From the NCBI RefSeq assembly GCF_002101885.1, contig NZ_LQPS01000016.1, positions 1 to 64,000 of the forward strand: a stretch of 64,000 bases of DNA, given 5' to 3'. The stretch comes from Mycolicibacter senuensis. GTDB lineage: Bacteria; Actinomycetota; Actinomycetes; Mycobacteriales; Mycobacteriaceae. Shown piece after piece: positions 33,287-43,488 of this stretch; position 1 is the stretch's first letter; each line of letters starts with the position of its first letter. The notes under the pieces are model-generated. The model was not told the origin of the DNA and made no database searches. It was given only the letters and a program-made list of their open reading frames with translations. Made by a program: the position numbers and the translations under genes.

Positions 33287-34722
33287 AGCTGATTTTCCTT
33301 TCGTCGGCGGGCGGCCGCTGCGGCGCCGACGGCGACCGCGACGACCAGCCCGCCCAGCAGCGCGGTTCCGGCGAAGGCCACGATCCGCGGCGCGGGGTCC
33401 TCGGGTTGCGGGGCCGGCGGCGGGGAAAGTTTCTTCGACGGTGAGTGGGCCGGATCCGCCACCGGCGTCAATTCCCACGTCAGAGCGGCCACCGCGTCGA
33501 CGGTCCCGGCGCCCACCAGAGCCGACGGGGCACGGGCGCCGTTGTGGGCGGTGGCGACGATCCGGTGCGCCACCTGCCTGGCGTTCAGGTCGGGGTAGCG
33601 GCTGCGGACCAGCGCGGCGACGCCCGCGACGTAACCGGCGGCATAACCGGTGCCGCTGAGCGGCACCAGCCTGTCCTGGTTGCCTGGAAGACCGTTGGCC
33701 AGACCGCCGTCGTCGCGATTGCTGACCGAGACGATGCCCTCGCCGGGTGCGGCGACGCCGACCCACGGCCCGGCCATGGTGAAGCTCGACGGCTGCTCGT
33801 TCGAGGACAACGCCGCCACCGACAGCACGTAGGGCTGCCACCACGACGGCACCGACAGCGAGGTGACGCCCGTCCAGTTGCGCGGGTCGTGCGGGCGGCT
33901 GAGGTCGGTGAGCGGATTGGACTCGCACCCCTCACCGCCGCCGCCGACCGACCCGGTCTGACCGGTGTCGCCGGCAGCCGCCACGATCAGCACGTCCTTC
34001 TCCACCGCCGCGTAGCGCAACGCGGCGCCCAGCGCGGTCTGGTCGACGTTGCGGTCGGCCGGCAGGCAGGTCGTGGTCGAGATGGTGATGACCCGGGCGC
34101 CGAGGTCGGCGGCATGCACGATGGCCCGCGACAACGCGGTGATGTCGGTGAGCACCCGAGTCGTCCGGGGATCGTCCCCGGCCAACCGCGGCGAGATCGA
34201 GGCCGAGGCGGTGCGGAGCGACAGCAGTCGCGCCGCGGGGGCGACGCCGGCGAAACCGTCCTGGCCCTCCGGCGCAGGCTGGCCGGCGATGATGCCGGCG
34301 ACCAGGGTCCCGTGACCGTCGCAATCGGTCAGGCCGTCGGTCGTGCCCAGGTAGTCGCCGCCCGGGTCCACCTCCGGCAGCCGCGGGCCCGGACGCACGC
34401 CGGTGTCGATGACGGCCACCGTCTGGCCCTCGCCGCGGGAGAACTGCCACGCCGCGGGCAGATCGAGCATCCGCTGCCCGGCGGTCGCCGTATTGAAGTC
34501 GCTGCCGGGCAGCACGCCCGAACTCGCGCAATCCCCACGTTGCTCCATCGCCGCGACGGGGCCGGGTGCGCCGTTGGGTGGCGGCACCGTCGGGTCGACC
34601 GTCGGCGGGGTGATCGCCAGCGCCGGGGCGCTGGTCAGCAGCGCGGCCAGGGCCGCGATCCCGGCCCCCCGGACGACGCCGACCGCCCGTCGGCTCCAGC
34701 TGCGCGTGTCGGCAACGGTCAT
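33283..34722 (-). CDS. mycP3: MycP3 mycosin with degenerate active site
   Basis: 479 aa, coupled to eccD3 (ATGA overlap). The layout is that of a mycosin: signal peptide (about 15-36), Pro-rich N-terminal extension, subtilisin-like domain (about 95-415), Pro linker and C-terminal membrane helix (about 447-470). Asp106 (VIDTG) and His137 (DGHGT) are present. The serine motif reads LSGTGYAAG instead of GTSYA, so the nucleophile is Gly359 (codon 33646-33648). The oxyanion Asn position in AAAGD is Asp252. The protein is probably an inactive protease kept for structure, since mycosins stabilise the EccBCDE membrane complex independently of proteolysis. Confidence 0.95.
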   Translation of the reverse strand: MTVADTRSWSRRAVGVVRGAGIAALAALLTSAPALAITPPTVDPTVPPPNGAPGPVAAMEQRGDCASSGVLPGSDFNTATAGQRMLDLPAAWQFSRGEGQTVAVIDTGVRPGPRLPEVDPGGDYLGTTDGLTDCDGHGTLVAGIIAGQPAPEGQDGFAGVAPAARLLSLRTASASISPRLAGDDPRTTRVLTDITALSRAIVHAADLGARVITISTTTCLPADRNVDQTALGAALRYAAVEKDVLIVAAAGDTGQTGSVGGGGEGCESNPLTDLSRPHDPRNWTGVTSLSVPSWWQPYVLSVAALSSNEQPSSFTMAGPWVGVAAPGEGIVSVSNRDDGGLANGLPGNQDRLVPLSGTGYAAGYVAGVAALVRSRYPDLNARQVAHRIVATAHNGARAPSALVGAGTVDAVAALTWELTPVADPAHSPSKKLSPPPAPQPEDPAPRIVAFAGTALLGGLVVAVAVGAAAAARRRKENQL

Positions 34723-36161
34723 CGAGACAGAACCCAGGCGAAAATGCCGACCAGGTAGGCCATGACGGGGATCAGGGTGGCGTCGACGCCGGATGCCAGG
34801 AAGCCGACCAGCCGCCGCACCGGCAGCGAGTAGCTGTCCGGCGACGCGACCGTCGGGCTCAGCGCGACCACCGCCCAGACCGCCACCAGTGCGGCCAGCA
34901 CCAGCACCGCACCGAAGGCGGCTGCGAACCGGCCGGTCGCGGCGTAGCAGGCCAGCAGCACGACCGCGGTCAGGTGCGGCTGGGCCAGCAGCCAGGCCTT
35001 GCACCACGCCGAGTCCCACACCCGGGCGCGCAGCACCGAGGCCAGCCCGATGCCCGCGACCACGTACCACGCCCAGCCCGAAAGACCTTCGGGTGCAAAG
35101 GCGATCGCCACCGAACCGAGCACCGCGAGCAGCACGGCGCCGGCGACGAAGCCGGTCTGGTGGGCGTCGGTGACGCGCACCCGGCGAGGCAGGTCTTCGA
35201 GCACGCTCTGCGGCAGCGCCGACGGGGTCGGGTCGCCCGGCGCCGGGATCACCGGCAGCGGCAGCCGCGCCCACAGCGCCGAGAGCTGCGGAGCGGCAAC
35301 GGTGAGCAGCAGCGAAGCGGTGATGAGCCCGCAACCGAGGCTGACGAACGGCAGCTCCCAGAAGGTTTTGACGGCGGCCGCCGCCAGCACCCCGACCCCG
35401 GCGACCACGGCCGCGGTGAAGAAGGCGATCCCGCGCTCACCGCGGCCGCCGGGCGGCAGGATCAGACAGATCAGCGACCACGCGGTGACCGCCGCGGCGC
35501 CCAGCACCACGTGCGCCGGACCGAACAGGCCGGGTACCGCCAGGGTGCCTGCGGCGGCGAGCGGCACCAGCGCCGCGATCGACAGCGTCAGCGCCGCCTC
35601 CGCCGACCGCGTCCGGCACAGCAGCGCCGCCAAGACGGTCAGCAACGCGATGGCCGCGGCCGCGAACAACCCGGCCGGTTCGCCGGTGAGCGCCCCGTGC
35701 GCGGTGGCCAGGCCGGTGGCCGCAAGGATCAGCCCCGTACCGGCCGCCAATGCGCCACGCCGAATGTGGTTGCCACCCCACGGCTTACGGCGGGATGCGG
35801 AGAAGATGACCGCGGCGTCGGCGATGTCCTCCACGATGCCCGGCGCCGCCGGCCCGACCGGCACCGGTCGAAGCGCCAGCAGGTCGCCGTCCACCACGCC
35901 GACGGTGTCCAGGCTGGCGTCCAGGCTGAACGGTGCACCGCCGACCGGCGCAAGGCTCAGTCGGGTCGTCACACCGGTGCCCGGTTCGGCTGAATCAGCC
36001 GAGTCACCGGAGTCCGGTGCCACCAGGCGTTGCACCGCCGGCAGGATTTCGCGCAGCGGCAACTCCGCGGGCACGGCGATCTCGGTCAGGCGCCTGTCGG
36101 CCAGGACCGCGATACGGACGATCGGCATGGCGGCACTGGTCAGCACCGGAGCTTCGGTCAT
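34719..36161 (-). CDS. eccD3: EccD3, ESX-3 polytopic membrane channel subunit
   Basis: 480 aa. The N-terminal ubiquitin-like cytosolic domain (about 12-100; MPIVRIAVLADRRLTEIAVPAELPLREIL) is followed by about eleven transmembrane helices ending WVLSR. Length agrees with Rv0290. EccD dimers line the membrane vestibule of the secretion complex. A start at the internal MPIVRI is possible. 24 bp separate it from espG3. Confidence 0.95.
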   Translation of the reverse strand: MTEAPVLTSAAMPIVRIAVLADRRLTEIAVPAELPLREILPAVQRLVAPDSGDSADSAEPGTGVTTRLSLAPVGGAPFSLDASLDTVGVVDGDLLALRPVPVGPAAPGIVEDIADAAVIFSASRRKPWGGNHIRRGALAAGTGLILAATGLATAHGALTGEPAGLFAAAAIALLTVLAALLCRTRSAEAALTLSIAALVPLAAAGTLAVPGLFGPAHVVLGAAAVTAWSLICLILPPGGRGERGIAFFTAAVVAGVGVLAAAAVKTFWELPFVSLGCGLITASLLLTVAAPQLSALWARLPLPVIPAPGDPTPSALPQSVLEDLPRRVRVTDAHQTGFVAGAVLLAVLGSVAIAFAPEGLSGWAWYVVAGIGLASVLRARVWDSAWCKAWLLAQPHLTAVVLLACYAATGRFAAAFGAVLVLAALVAVWAVVALSPTVASPDSYSLPVRRLVGFLASGVDATLIPVMAYLVGIFAWVLSR

Positions 36162-36185
36162 TGGTGTTCTCTATTCTTTTCTCTG

Positions 36186-37067
36186 CTAGGACAGCTGGGT
36201 GGTGAAATCTCGGGACAGCCGCTGACCGGGGAACCACGGGCCCTCGGGCAGCGTGGCGGTCAACTCTTCGATCGCGACGGCGGTCGCGAAGTCGGTTCCG
36301 GGCCGGAAGGTCGACACCCATTCGCCATCGAAAGCTCGGGTAGGCGCGACCAATATCCGGCCCTGTTCGGTGTCGACCAGGCTCATGCCGACCTCGGTGG
36401 TGGTGTGCCGGCCGTTCTGGGCGCAGCCGGCGACAACTTCGACGTAGCTGCGAGGGCCGGCGAACACCGATTCCACGACCGGTCGCGCTGATGCTGGAAT
36501 ACCCAGGTAATCAAGCACTTCGGCGAGCGGGGCGCCGGCGCGCAGCCGCTCGTCGGCGCGCACCCCGACCCGGGCGGGCAGGGTGAACTCGTCGAATCGG
36601 GCCGGCGGGCGCTGCCGCAGGCCGGCGCCGAGCACCGGGACGAGCAGTCGCGGGTCGGCGATGTCCATCGCAGTGAAGGTGACCAGCTGGGCGTTGCGCA
36701 GCGCCACCACCGTCCGGGTGGGCTTGGCGCCGCCGTGGTCGCGGCGCGCCACGACACCGCGCAGCATCTCGTCTGCCCCGCCGGACGGTGAGCCCACGTA
36801 ACGCAGATCCAGCCAACGATCCGGGAAGCACACCACCCGGATCCATTCGGCCACAGACGCGTTTATCGTGCCGTCCGGCGAGACAACGCCCATCCGGGTC
36901 AGTTCCTCGCGCTGCCGTGCCATGAACGCACCGCGTTCCGCGGCGTCGGTGTAGGGCATAGTGATCGCCAATACCCACGGGAAAGACCCGGCGCCAATGG
37001 TTTCCGCGATGTACCAGGCTTGCTCGACGGTCAGCTCGGCAGCGTTGGGTTCAGTCACCCTGTTCAC
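36186..37067 (-). CDS. espG3: EspG3, chaperone for ESX-3 PE/PPE substrates
   Basis: 293 aa from GTG ([21 protein letters not shown]), the size of Rv0289 (295 aa). EspG proteins are cytosolic and bind the tip of the PPE domain, keeping PE/PPE pairs soluble and routing them to the right ESX system; here PE5/PPE4 is the cognate pair. It is in operon order behind esxH. Confidence 0.93.
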   Translation of the reverse strand: MNRVTEPNAAELTVEQAWYIAETIGAGSFPWVLAITMPYTDAAERGAFMARQREELTRMGVVSPDGTINASVAEWIRVVCFPDRWLDLRYVGSPSGGADEMLRGVVARRDHGGAKPTRTVVALRNAQLVTFTAMDIADPRLLVPVLGAGLRQRPPARFDEFTLPARVGVRADERLRAGAPLAEVLDYLGIPASARPVVESVFAGPRSYVEVVAGCAQNGRHTTTEVGMSLVDTEQGRILVAPTRAFDGEWVSTFRPGTDFATAVAIEELTATLPEGPWFPGQRLSRDFTTQLS

Positions 37068-37103
37068 GCGAGCGGCCTTCCGTCATCGAGCAGAACATGG
37101 CGA

Positions 37104-37391
37104 CTAGCCCCACTTGGCGGCTTCGGCGGTGTCGCGGGCGTTCATCATCATCGTGTTGGTCTCATGCGTGGTCGCCATCGCGTGATAGGCCCGCACCAAC
37201 TCCTCCATCACCTGATTCCACTGCACCTGCCAGGCCTGATACGTCATCCCCGTATCGCCCTGCCACGCCGCCTGCAACGCCGCCTGCTCACTGGCGATAT
37301 CCGCACCCACCGCCTGCAACGCACCCGCATAGCTATTCATCTCCCCGGCATGCGCCAACATCGCCGGGTAGTTGTACATAATCTGCGACAT
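37104..37391 (-). CDS. esxH: EsxH (TB10.4-like WXG100 protein), ESX-3 copy
   Basis: 95 aa from [24 protein letters not shown] motif AWQGDTG, zinc-linked His residues and C-terminal secretion signal [11 protein letters not shown] match TB10.4. It heterodimerises with EsxG and is secreted by ESX-3, functioning in iron and zinc acquisition. The amino-acid sequence is identical to the copy at 48199-48486. The stop here is TAG, but TGA in the other copy. Confidence 0.97.
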   Translation of the reverse strand: MSQIMYNYPAMLAHAGEMNSYAGALQAVGADIASEQAALQAAWQGDTGMTYQAWQVQWNQVMEELVRAYHAMATTHETNTMMMNARDTAEAAKWG

Positions 37392-37715
37392 CACACAAAC
37401 CCCTTCTAAACCCCGGTGTAACCCGACGCCGCCGCCGCATCGGCAGCAACATACGTCGAACCCGCATCAGCCAGATTCACCTGCGCCATATCCAGCAACG
37501 CATTCACCCGCGCCGCCATCGCCACAAACCGCGCATGCGACCCCTGAAACGCCGCCGCCGCCTCACCGACATGAAACGCCTGCGCCGACAACGCCGCCTG
37601 CTCAGCCTGCGCCATCGTCGACCGCATCAACGCCGCCTTGGCCCCAAACGCAGACTCCGAGGCCACCAACTGCGGAATATGGGCATCCAACATACTCATC
37701 GCCGCACTCCTTTCT
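37108..37715 (-). repeat. esxG-esxH duplicated block, copy 1
   Basis: 608 bp matching 48203-48810 with two mismatches (37604 against 48699, a silent Ala codon; 37711 against 48806, ribosome-site region). It spans both genes, the spacer and the esxG ribosome site, and ends abruptly on both sides, one end inside the last codon of esxH. Confidence 0.95.
37406..37699 (-). CDS. esxG: EsxG WXG100 protein, ESX-3 copy
   Basis: 97 aa starting [29 protein letters not shown]-type ribosome site upstream. It is a helical hairpin protein partnering EsxH. A WxG is replaced by FQGS as in known EsxG proteins. 14 bp lie between its stop and esxH. The protein is identical to the second copy at 48501-48794. Confidence 0.97.
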   Translation of the reverse strand: MSMLDAHIPQLVASESAFGAKAALMRSTMAQAEQAALSAQAFHVGEAAAAFQGSHARFVAMAARVNALLDMAQVNLADAGSTYVAADAAAASGYTGV

Positions 37716-37719
37716 CCAA

Positions 37720-39168
37720 CTATTTCTTCGGTTCCGATTCCGGCTCCTGGCCGGAAAGTTCGTTCTCACTCCAGGTGTCGGGCAGCATCGGCACACCGGG
37801 GCCGCCACCGAATCCGTCACCGGCCAGGGTGGTCAGACCCGACGCGGTCGCGGCACCGCGCGTGCCGGCAGTTCCGGTGAAACCGAGCGGCCCGGCGCCG
37901 CGATCCGAACCCGCCGCCGACGCCGGTTCGTCGACCGGACCGGCCGGACCGGAATCCATGTCCATGTACTCGTCGGCGTGGTCGTGCAGCACGGCCCGGC
38001 GGCGCCGTCGCGCCCGGGACCGTTCCCGCGCCGAGGCGCCCACCGCCGCGGCTGCCGCGGGCACCCGCGAGGCCGGTGCTTGCGCCTTGTTGCGGTCAGT
38101 GAGGGTCGGCCCCAGGCCGCTGCCGGGATCGGCGCCGGCGACCAGGTAGCCGAATCCGAGGGCAGTGCCCGCCGCGGGCACCGGCGCCGGCGCCGGTGTG
38201 GCCGGCGCGGCGGGAACGCTCGCTGCGCCGGGGGTGGCGACGCTCGGGCTGAAACCGGCCACCACCGGTGCCGCCCGGTCGCCCGACGGGGCGACGCCGA
38301 CCGGCACCGGCTTCAAGTCGCCGTCGGGAGCCAACTCCCCGCCCAGCAGGTCGGCGAGGTGGCCCAGGCCGACTCCGAGCAGGATCGGCAGCAGGGCCGC
38401 GCTGGCGAACAACAGCGACCAGAAGGTCCAGCCGAACGGGATGAAGAACGCTTCGTAGGCGATGAAGAAGAGCAATGGGAACCAGGTGACGAGGGCGCCG
38501 GGGCTACTGAGGATCTCGCGGATCACCCCGATCGGGTCGGTGAAGAACTGGACCAGTTGATCCCACAGCCGGGTGAAGAAGTCCCCGATGTCCGACGAGG
38601 TGTCAGCGGCCGGCTGCGCGGTATCGGCTTTGAGCACCGGCGGCGCCTGCACGGTGCGCGGCGCCGATGCCAGTGCCGCACCGGACACCGCGTGGTACGT
38701 GCTCATGGTGGTGGCCGCCTGGACCCACATCCGGGCGTAGTCGGCCTCGTTGAGCGCGATGGGGATGGTGTTGATACCGAAGAAGTTGGTGGCGACCAGC
38801 ACCCCGTGCGTCATGTGGTTGGCGGCCAGCTCGGCCAGCGTCGGCATCGATGCCAGCGCGGTGGTGTAGGCGGTGGCGGCCACCTCGTGTTGGGCCGCCA
38901 CGCCCGCACTGTCCGCACTGGCCTGGCCCAGCCACGCCAGATACGGCGCATGCGCCGCCAGATACCGCTCGGCGCTGGGCCCCTGCCACGCACCGCTTTG
39001 CACCGCGCCGAGCAGCGCGGTGAGTTCGTCGGCGACCGAGGCGTACTCGGCGCTCAGCGCATTCCACTCCCCGGCAGCCGACAGCAGCGGACCCGGGCCG
39101 GGACCGCTACTCAGCAATGCCGAATGCACCTCCGGGGGGGAGGCGATCCAGACCGGGGCGGCAATCAT
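37720..39168 (-). CDS. ppe4: PPE4, ESX-3 PPE protein
   Basis: 482 aa from [19 protein letters not shown]. The PPE domain covers about 1-180, with LVATNFFGINTIPIA. A hydrophobic, possibly membrane-associating segment lies about 215-280 (WFPLLFFIAYEAFFIPFGW...LPILLGVGLGHL). A Pro/Ala-rich region and an acidic end follow. It is slightly shorter than Rv0286 (513 aa). It forms a heterodimer with PE5 and is needed for siderophore-bound iron use in M. tuberculosis. The start shares one base with the PE5 stop. Confidence 0.94.
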   Translation of the reverse strand: MIAAPVWIASPPEVHSALLSSGPGPGPLLSAAGEWNALSAEYASVADELTALLGAVQSGAWQGPSAERYLAAHAPYLAWLGQASADSAGVAAQHEVAATAYTTALASMPTLAELAANHMTHGVLVATNFFGINTIPIALNEADYARMWVQAATTMSTYHAVSGAALASAPRTVQAPPVLKADTAQPAADTSSDIGDFFTRLWDQLVQFFTDPIGVIREILSSPGALVTWFPLLFFIAYEAFFIPFGWTFWSLLFASAALLPILLGVGLGHLADLLGGELAPDGDLKPVPVGVAPSGDRAAPVVAGFSPSVATPGAASVPAAPATPAPAPVPAAGTALGFGYLVAGADPGSGLGPTLTDRNKAQAPASRVPAAAAAVGASARERSRARRRRRAVLHDHADEYMDMDSGPAGPVDEPASAAGSDRGAGPLGFTGTAGTRGAATASGLTTLAGDGFGGGPGVPMLPDTWSENELSGQEPESEPKK

Positions 39169-39479
39169 CAGCCGCGCGACCCCATCAAGTATCTCGAGGC
39201 ACCTGCCGCGTCACCGGCGGCGTAGTTGACGCCGGACTCACCGACGCCCACGCCGGCGCGACCGAGCTCGGTGGTGCCCTGGGCGGCCACCGCGGCGTGC
39301 TCATTGCCTTGGGCGCTGAAACCGGCGGCGGTCTGCAGCGACACCGGGTCGGCCGCCGGCGGAACCACCGCGGTGATCAGCGGGGCCGCACTGGCCTGTG
39401 CGGCCGCCAGCCGGGCGGTCAACGCCTCGACCGCTGCACTGGCGGCGGCGAGTCCTTCGGGAACCACGTTGAGCGTCAT
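39168..39479 (-). CDS. pe5: PE5, ESX-3 PE protein
   Basis: 103 aa, [28 protein letters not shown]. Two-helix PE domain with the YxxxD/E-type signal YAAGDAAG near residue 87, recognised by type VII secretion. Length as Rv0285 (102 aa). Coupled to ppe4 by a one-base overlap. Confidence 0.95.
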   Translation of the reverse strand: MTLNVVPEGLAAASAAVEALTARLAAAQASAAPLITAVVPPAADPVSLQTAAGFSAQGNEHAAVAAQGTTELGRAGVGVGESGVNYAAGDAAGASRYLMGSRG

Positions 39480-39507
39480 GGCAGTTTCTCCTTCCCTTCG
39501 ATGCGCA

Positions 39508-42500
39508 TCAGCGCGTCAGGCTCTGGCTGAACAATGGATTGACCAGCTGTAGGTAGGTGGGTTCATCGCTGTCGCCGAGCAGCATCGCCCGGCCCGCCGG
39601 CAACCGGCCGAACCGCTGCCCGCGGATCTTGCCGGAATCGGCCGGGTTGCCCGACAACATCAGCGTGGTGGCCTGCAGGTCGTTGAGGCGCCGCAACAGC
39701 GGGTTGGTCATCAGCGCGTGCGCCGACCCGGTGGCCCGACCGGTCACGATCACCCGCAGCCCCAGGTCCTGCGCCTGCGACAGCAGGCCGATCAGGTTGG
39801 TCCACGGCCGTTGCCCCGCATACGGACCGGTCAGCGCCGGGGAATCCGGGATGGCGTCGACGTCGTCGATGATCAGGTAGTGGGTGTGTCCCTCATAGGT
39901 CCATCCGGCGAGATCTGCCGCCGACAGCCCGGCGGGCGGCCGGCGCGAGCCGATCAGCGCCGACAGGCCCAGCATCGCCGGGATCACCCGGTCGACGTTG
40001 GCGGTGTACTCGTTGTCGGCGAACAGCGGTTCGTCGACCAGGTGCAGCCGGCGGTCCAACACCGTGAACGCGACCCGCTCGGCGGTGCTGTTCTCCCGCA
40101 CGGTGCGGATGATGTGCCGCAGCAGGGTGGTCTTGCCGGACTTGTTGTCGCCGAGCACCATCACCAGCGGGTTGGCGGTGAAGTCGAGTTCCACCGCAGC
40201 CAGGTCCTCTTCGCGCTGACCGATCACGATCCGCTCCGGGCCCGGCCACAGCGTCCCGACCTCTTCCGGGGCCAGGTTCGTCGGCAGCAGACGCACCGGC
40301 GGTGCGGCCAGACCGGGGTGGCGGGCGTTGATCTCGGCGATCTGGCCCAGGTCCGGTTCGGCGATCAGGAAGTGCTCGGCGGCCATCGTCAGGCCGCGGC
40401 CCGGCTGGTTGGCGGGTACCGCCTCGGCCGGCCGGGTCAGTGCCCCCGCCACCCGCACGTTGCTGTCGCGCGCGTCGTGCAGCTTCAGTTCCAGGCGCAG
40501 GCCCAGTCCGTCGCGCATCGCCAGCGGCACCTCGAGCCAACTCGGGGTCGTGACGACCACGTGGATGCCGTAGGCCAGGCCGACGTTGACCAGCTCGGTC
40601 ACCTTGGCCAGCAGCGGGTTACGGGTGTTGAACTGGTCGGTGTTGTCCCGGCTGAAGGCGTACAGGTTGTCGATGACCAGGAAGACCTCGCCGTACCCGT
40701 CGTTGAGCGAACCGATGCTGCCGTCGCGGAACGCCTCCCGCTGCTGGCGGGCGGTGAGCAGTTGCTCCAGTTCGCCGAAGGTGCGCCGGATCCGCTCGGG
40801 CTCCAGCCCGGAGGCGACACTGCCCACATGCGCCAGGTCCTCGAGCCCGCGCAGTTGGCCGCCGCCGTAGTCCAGGCAGTAGAAGGTCACCTCGCGCGGT
40901 GAGTGCAGGCTGGCCGCCGACATGATGAAGGTCTGCAGCGCAGTCGTCTTCCCGGACTTGGGCCCGCCGTGAATGAGCATGTTGCCGCTGGCCGAGCGGG
41001 CGTCGAACACCAGCGGATCGCGACGCATGTCGAACGGCTTGTCGATCTCGCCCAGCGGCCAGCGCAGCTGCCGCTCGCCGACACCGGCCCGGGCCAGCGC
41101 CGAGACCAGCGGGATCGACTCGTCCAGCGGGGGCAGCCACAGCTGCGGCGCCTGCGGGCCGTAGTGCGCCAGCTGGTCGCCGATCGTCGCGATCAACTTG
41201 CGTGGCGGGGCGTGCGTCTCGTCGTCGGCTTCGACCACCACGGTGGTCTCCTCACCCGAGGCCACCGGCCCTGCGGTGAACAACTTGGGTTCCGGAATCG
41301 CGTGCATCACAACGGTTCTGGATTGCCGCGGCGGGTCGTAGATGCCGTCGACGTAGGTGCTGCGGAACTTGATCGGCGCCGCACCCGGGGCGGGCACCAG
41401 GAAGCCCTCGCCCTTGTGCTCCTTGCCGGACTCGATGTGGTAGGCGTCCTCCACCCCGATGATCTGGCGAGAGACGCTGGCGCTGGCCACTTTCAGGCCG
41501 ATCCGGTAGGAGGTGTTCTTGTCGATGTCCTTGATCTTGCCGACGTCCAGGGTCTGCGAGGCGAACAGGATGTGGATCCGGAACGAGCGGCCCTTGCGGG
41601 CGACGTAGTCGAACAGCTCGGCGTACTCCGGGTGGTCGGCGAGCATCAGGGTGAACTCGTCGGCGACGATGAACAGCGTCGGGATCGGGGCCAGATCGTG
41701 GCCCGCGGCGATCGCGGCCTCGTACTCGGTCACCGAGTTGAACGCACTGCCCTGCACCTGACGGCCGGCCTCACGCAGCAGCAACTCGCGGCGGGCGACC
41801 TCGCCACGCAGCGTGTCGGCGAATCGGTCGGCCAGCGAGCGCTTCTCGGCCATGTTGGAGATGACCGCGACGACCTGCGGGAAGTGCCGGAAGATGTCGG
41901 CGCCGGCCTCACCCTTGAAGTCGGCGTAGATCACGATCAGCCGATCCGCCGAGTGCGTCGTCAGCAGCGACAGCAGGATCGCCATCAGGGTCTGGGATTT
42001 GCCGGACCCGGTCATGCCGATCATCAGGCCGTGCGGTCCCATGCCGCCCTCGGCCTCGTCCTTGAGGTCGAAGATCAGCGGTTCGCCGGTCGCGGTGACG
42101 CCGATCGGGACCCGCAGTTCCTCGTCGCGGTTCCGCGGCGCCCACAGCGCGGCCACGTCCAGCCGCGAGGCGTCGGGGATGCCCAGCATCGTGGTGAAGG
42201 TGGCGCCGCGGGTACTGGCCGATCGCAACCCGGCGTGGGTCGGGTTGGAGTCCCAGCGCGACAGCCGCCGCGCCAGGTGGGCGGCCTCCTCGGCGGTCAA
42301 AGCATCGGCCTGATCCACGTGGCGTTGCCAGCCGCCGGTCTGCCAGCGGTCGATGGCTACCGCTCGGTTTTCCCCGTCGGCCTGCCCGGCGATGCGCAGG
42401 ATCGGCCGCTCGGGGTCGGAGTACTGCTCGCGGTTCGGCGCGGTGCTGCCGCGCTGCACGATGGTGACCCCGGCACGCGCCGCGCCCAGCGACGATGCCG

Positions 42501-43488
42501 CCACATCGAAATCGGGGTCGTCGATGATCACCAGCAGGTGCCGCGCCGTCTCGGCCGGCCCCCCGGTGAACGCCGGGCGTTCGGCCAGGGCCGGCGCCAG
42601 CAGGGCGGCCAACTCCTCGGGGCTGGACGTCAGATAGCGGGCCGGGCCGACGCCGTCCACGGAGCCGGGGATGTCGATGTGGGGCAGCCACTTCAGCCAG
42701 GACCAGTCCGCGGTCTCCAGACCGGGCGACGCCAGCGCCACCCCCAGCATGGTCGGGTCCTGCCATGTGACGGCCTGGGCGATCCAGGCCCGCAACGCGC
42801 CGCGCACGTCATCGGCGGCCGTGTCCCCCTCACCGAGCACGGTGATGCGGGAAACCTTCGTCAGGTCCAGCCCGACCGGCACGTCGCGCACCGTGCGCTG
42901 GGTGTCGAGCAGACTGCGTAAAGCACTGTGCGACACCGGTTCCAGGTCGATCTCGTCGGCGGTGTCGGTGACCCGCACCGGGCTGGCCAGCGGGACCGAA
43001 TGACGGCCGGTGCGCACCACCAGGAAGTCCTCGTCGTGCGGGTCGCGCTCCCATTGCCGGCGTGAGCCGGGCACGGCGGCCAGATCCGACGGGTCGGGGT
43101 GCGACCACTCCGCGGCTGCCCGCTGCTTGGCTGCCGAGCCCCGGATGTTGTCCCGGACCACCGACAGGTAACGCAGGTAGTCGGCGCGCTCGGCGTCGAC
43201 CTCGACGGTGCGGGTCTTCTTGTCGCCACCGCGGTAGATGCCCGCGGCCGCCACCAGCAGGGCGAACGGGAAGAACAGCATCACCGGGGAGATGAGCCGC
43301 ATCCCGGTGGCGACCATCGCGATCACCATGCCGACGATCAGGATCACGATCACCACCGGCAGCGCACGCTGCAGGAAGGACGCCGGCACCATCCTCGGCA
43401 GCTCGGGCGGAGGCTCGATGGTGATGGTGCCCTTGTCGGTGGGCGGCGCCGGCAGCCGGCGGTGGGCCTCGAAGATCAGACGGCTCAT
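39508..43488 (-). CDS. eccC3: EccC3, FtsK/SpoIIIE-type motor ATPase of ESX-3
   Basis: 1326 aa from [16 protein letters not shown]; longer frames upstream lie inside eccB3. Two N-terminal transmembrane helices (about 38-80) precede a DUF domain and three ATPase domains. Walker A motifs: [10 protein letters not shown] (about 490), [11 protein letters not shown] (about 840) and [11 protein letters not shown] (about 1110). Corresponding acidic strands are IVADEFT, VIDNLYA and LIIDDVDAI. Intact and the length of Rv0284. It recognises substrates and drives export. ATGA overlap with eccB3. Confidence 0.97.
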   Translation of the reverse strand: MSRLIFEAHRRLPAPPTDKGTITIEPPPELPRMVPASFLQRALPVVIVILIVGMVIAMVATGMRLISPVMLFFPFALLVAAAGIYRGGDKKTRTVEVDAERADYLRYLSVVRDNIRGSAAKQRAAAEWSHPDPSDLAAVPGSRRQWERDPHDEDFLVVRTGRHSVPLASPVRVTDTADEIDLEPVSHSALRSLLDTQRTVRDVPVGLDLTKVSRITVLGEGDTAADDVRGALRAWIAQAVTWQDPTMLGVALASPGLETADWSWLKWLPHIDIPGSVDGVGPARYLTSSPEELAALLAPALAERPAFTGGPAETARHLLVIIDDPDFDVAASSLGAARAGVTIVQRGSTAPNREQYSDPERPILRIAGQADGENRAVAIDRWQTGGWQRHVDQADALTAEEAAHLARRLSRWDSNPTHAGLRSASTRGATFTTMLGIPDASRLDVAALWAPRNRDEELRVPIGVTATGEPLIFDLKDEAEGGMGPHGLMIGMTGSGKSQTLMAILLSLLTTHSADRLIVIYADFKGEAGADIFRHFPQVVAVISNMAEKRSLADRFADTLRGEVARRELLLREAGRQVQGSAFNSVTEYEAAIAAGHDLAPIPTLFIVADEFTLMLADHPEYAELFDYVARKGRSFRIHILFASQTLDVGKIKDIDKNTSYRIGLKVASASVSRQIIGVEDAYHIESGKEHKGEGFLVPAPGAAPIKFRSTYVDGIYDPPRQSRTVVMHAIPEPKLFTAGPVASGEETTVVVEADDETHAPPRKLIATIGDQLAHYGPQAPQLWLPPLDESIPLVSALARAGVGERQLRWPLGEIDKPFDMRRDPLVFDARSASGNMLIHGGPKSGKTTALQTFIMSAASLHSPREVTFYCLDYGGGQLRGLEDLAHVGSVASGLEPERIRRTFGELEQLLTARQQREAFRDGSIGSLNDGYGEVFLVIDNLYAFSRDNTDQFNTRNPLLAKVTELVNVGLAYGIHVVVTTPSWLEVPLAMRDGLGLRLELKLHDARDSNVRVAGALTRPAEAVPANQPGRGLTMAAEHFLIAEPDLGQIAEINARHPGLAAPPVRLLPTNLAPEEVGTLWPGPERIVIGQREEDLAAVELDFTANPLVMVLGDNKSGKTTLLRHIIRTVRENSTAERVAFTVLDRRLHLVDEPLFADNEYTANVDRVIPAMLGLSALIGSRRPPAGLSAADLAGWTYEGHTHYLIIDDVDAIPDSPALTGPYAGQRPWTNLIGLLSQAQDLGLRVIVTGRATGSAHALMTNPLLRRLNDLQATTLMLSGNPADSGKIRGQRFGRLPAGRAMLLGDSDEPTYLQLVNPLFSQSLTR

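Noticed and set aside
33283..35334. 683-aa version of MycP3
   Set aside because: The extra N-terminus is eccD3 sequence in another frame; the ATG at 34722 overlaps the eccD3 stop and is followed by a signal peptide.
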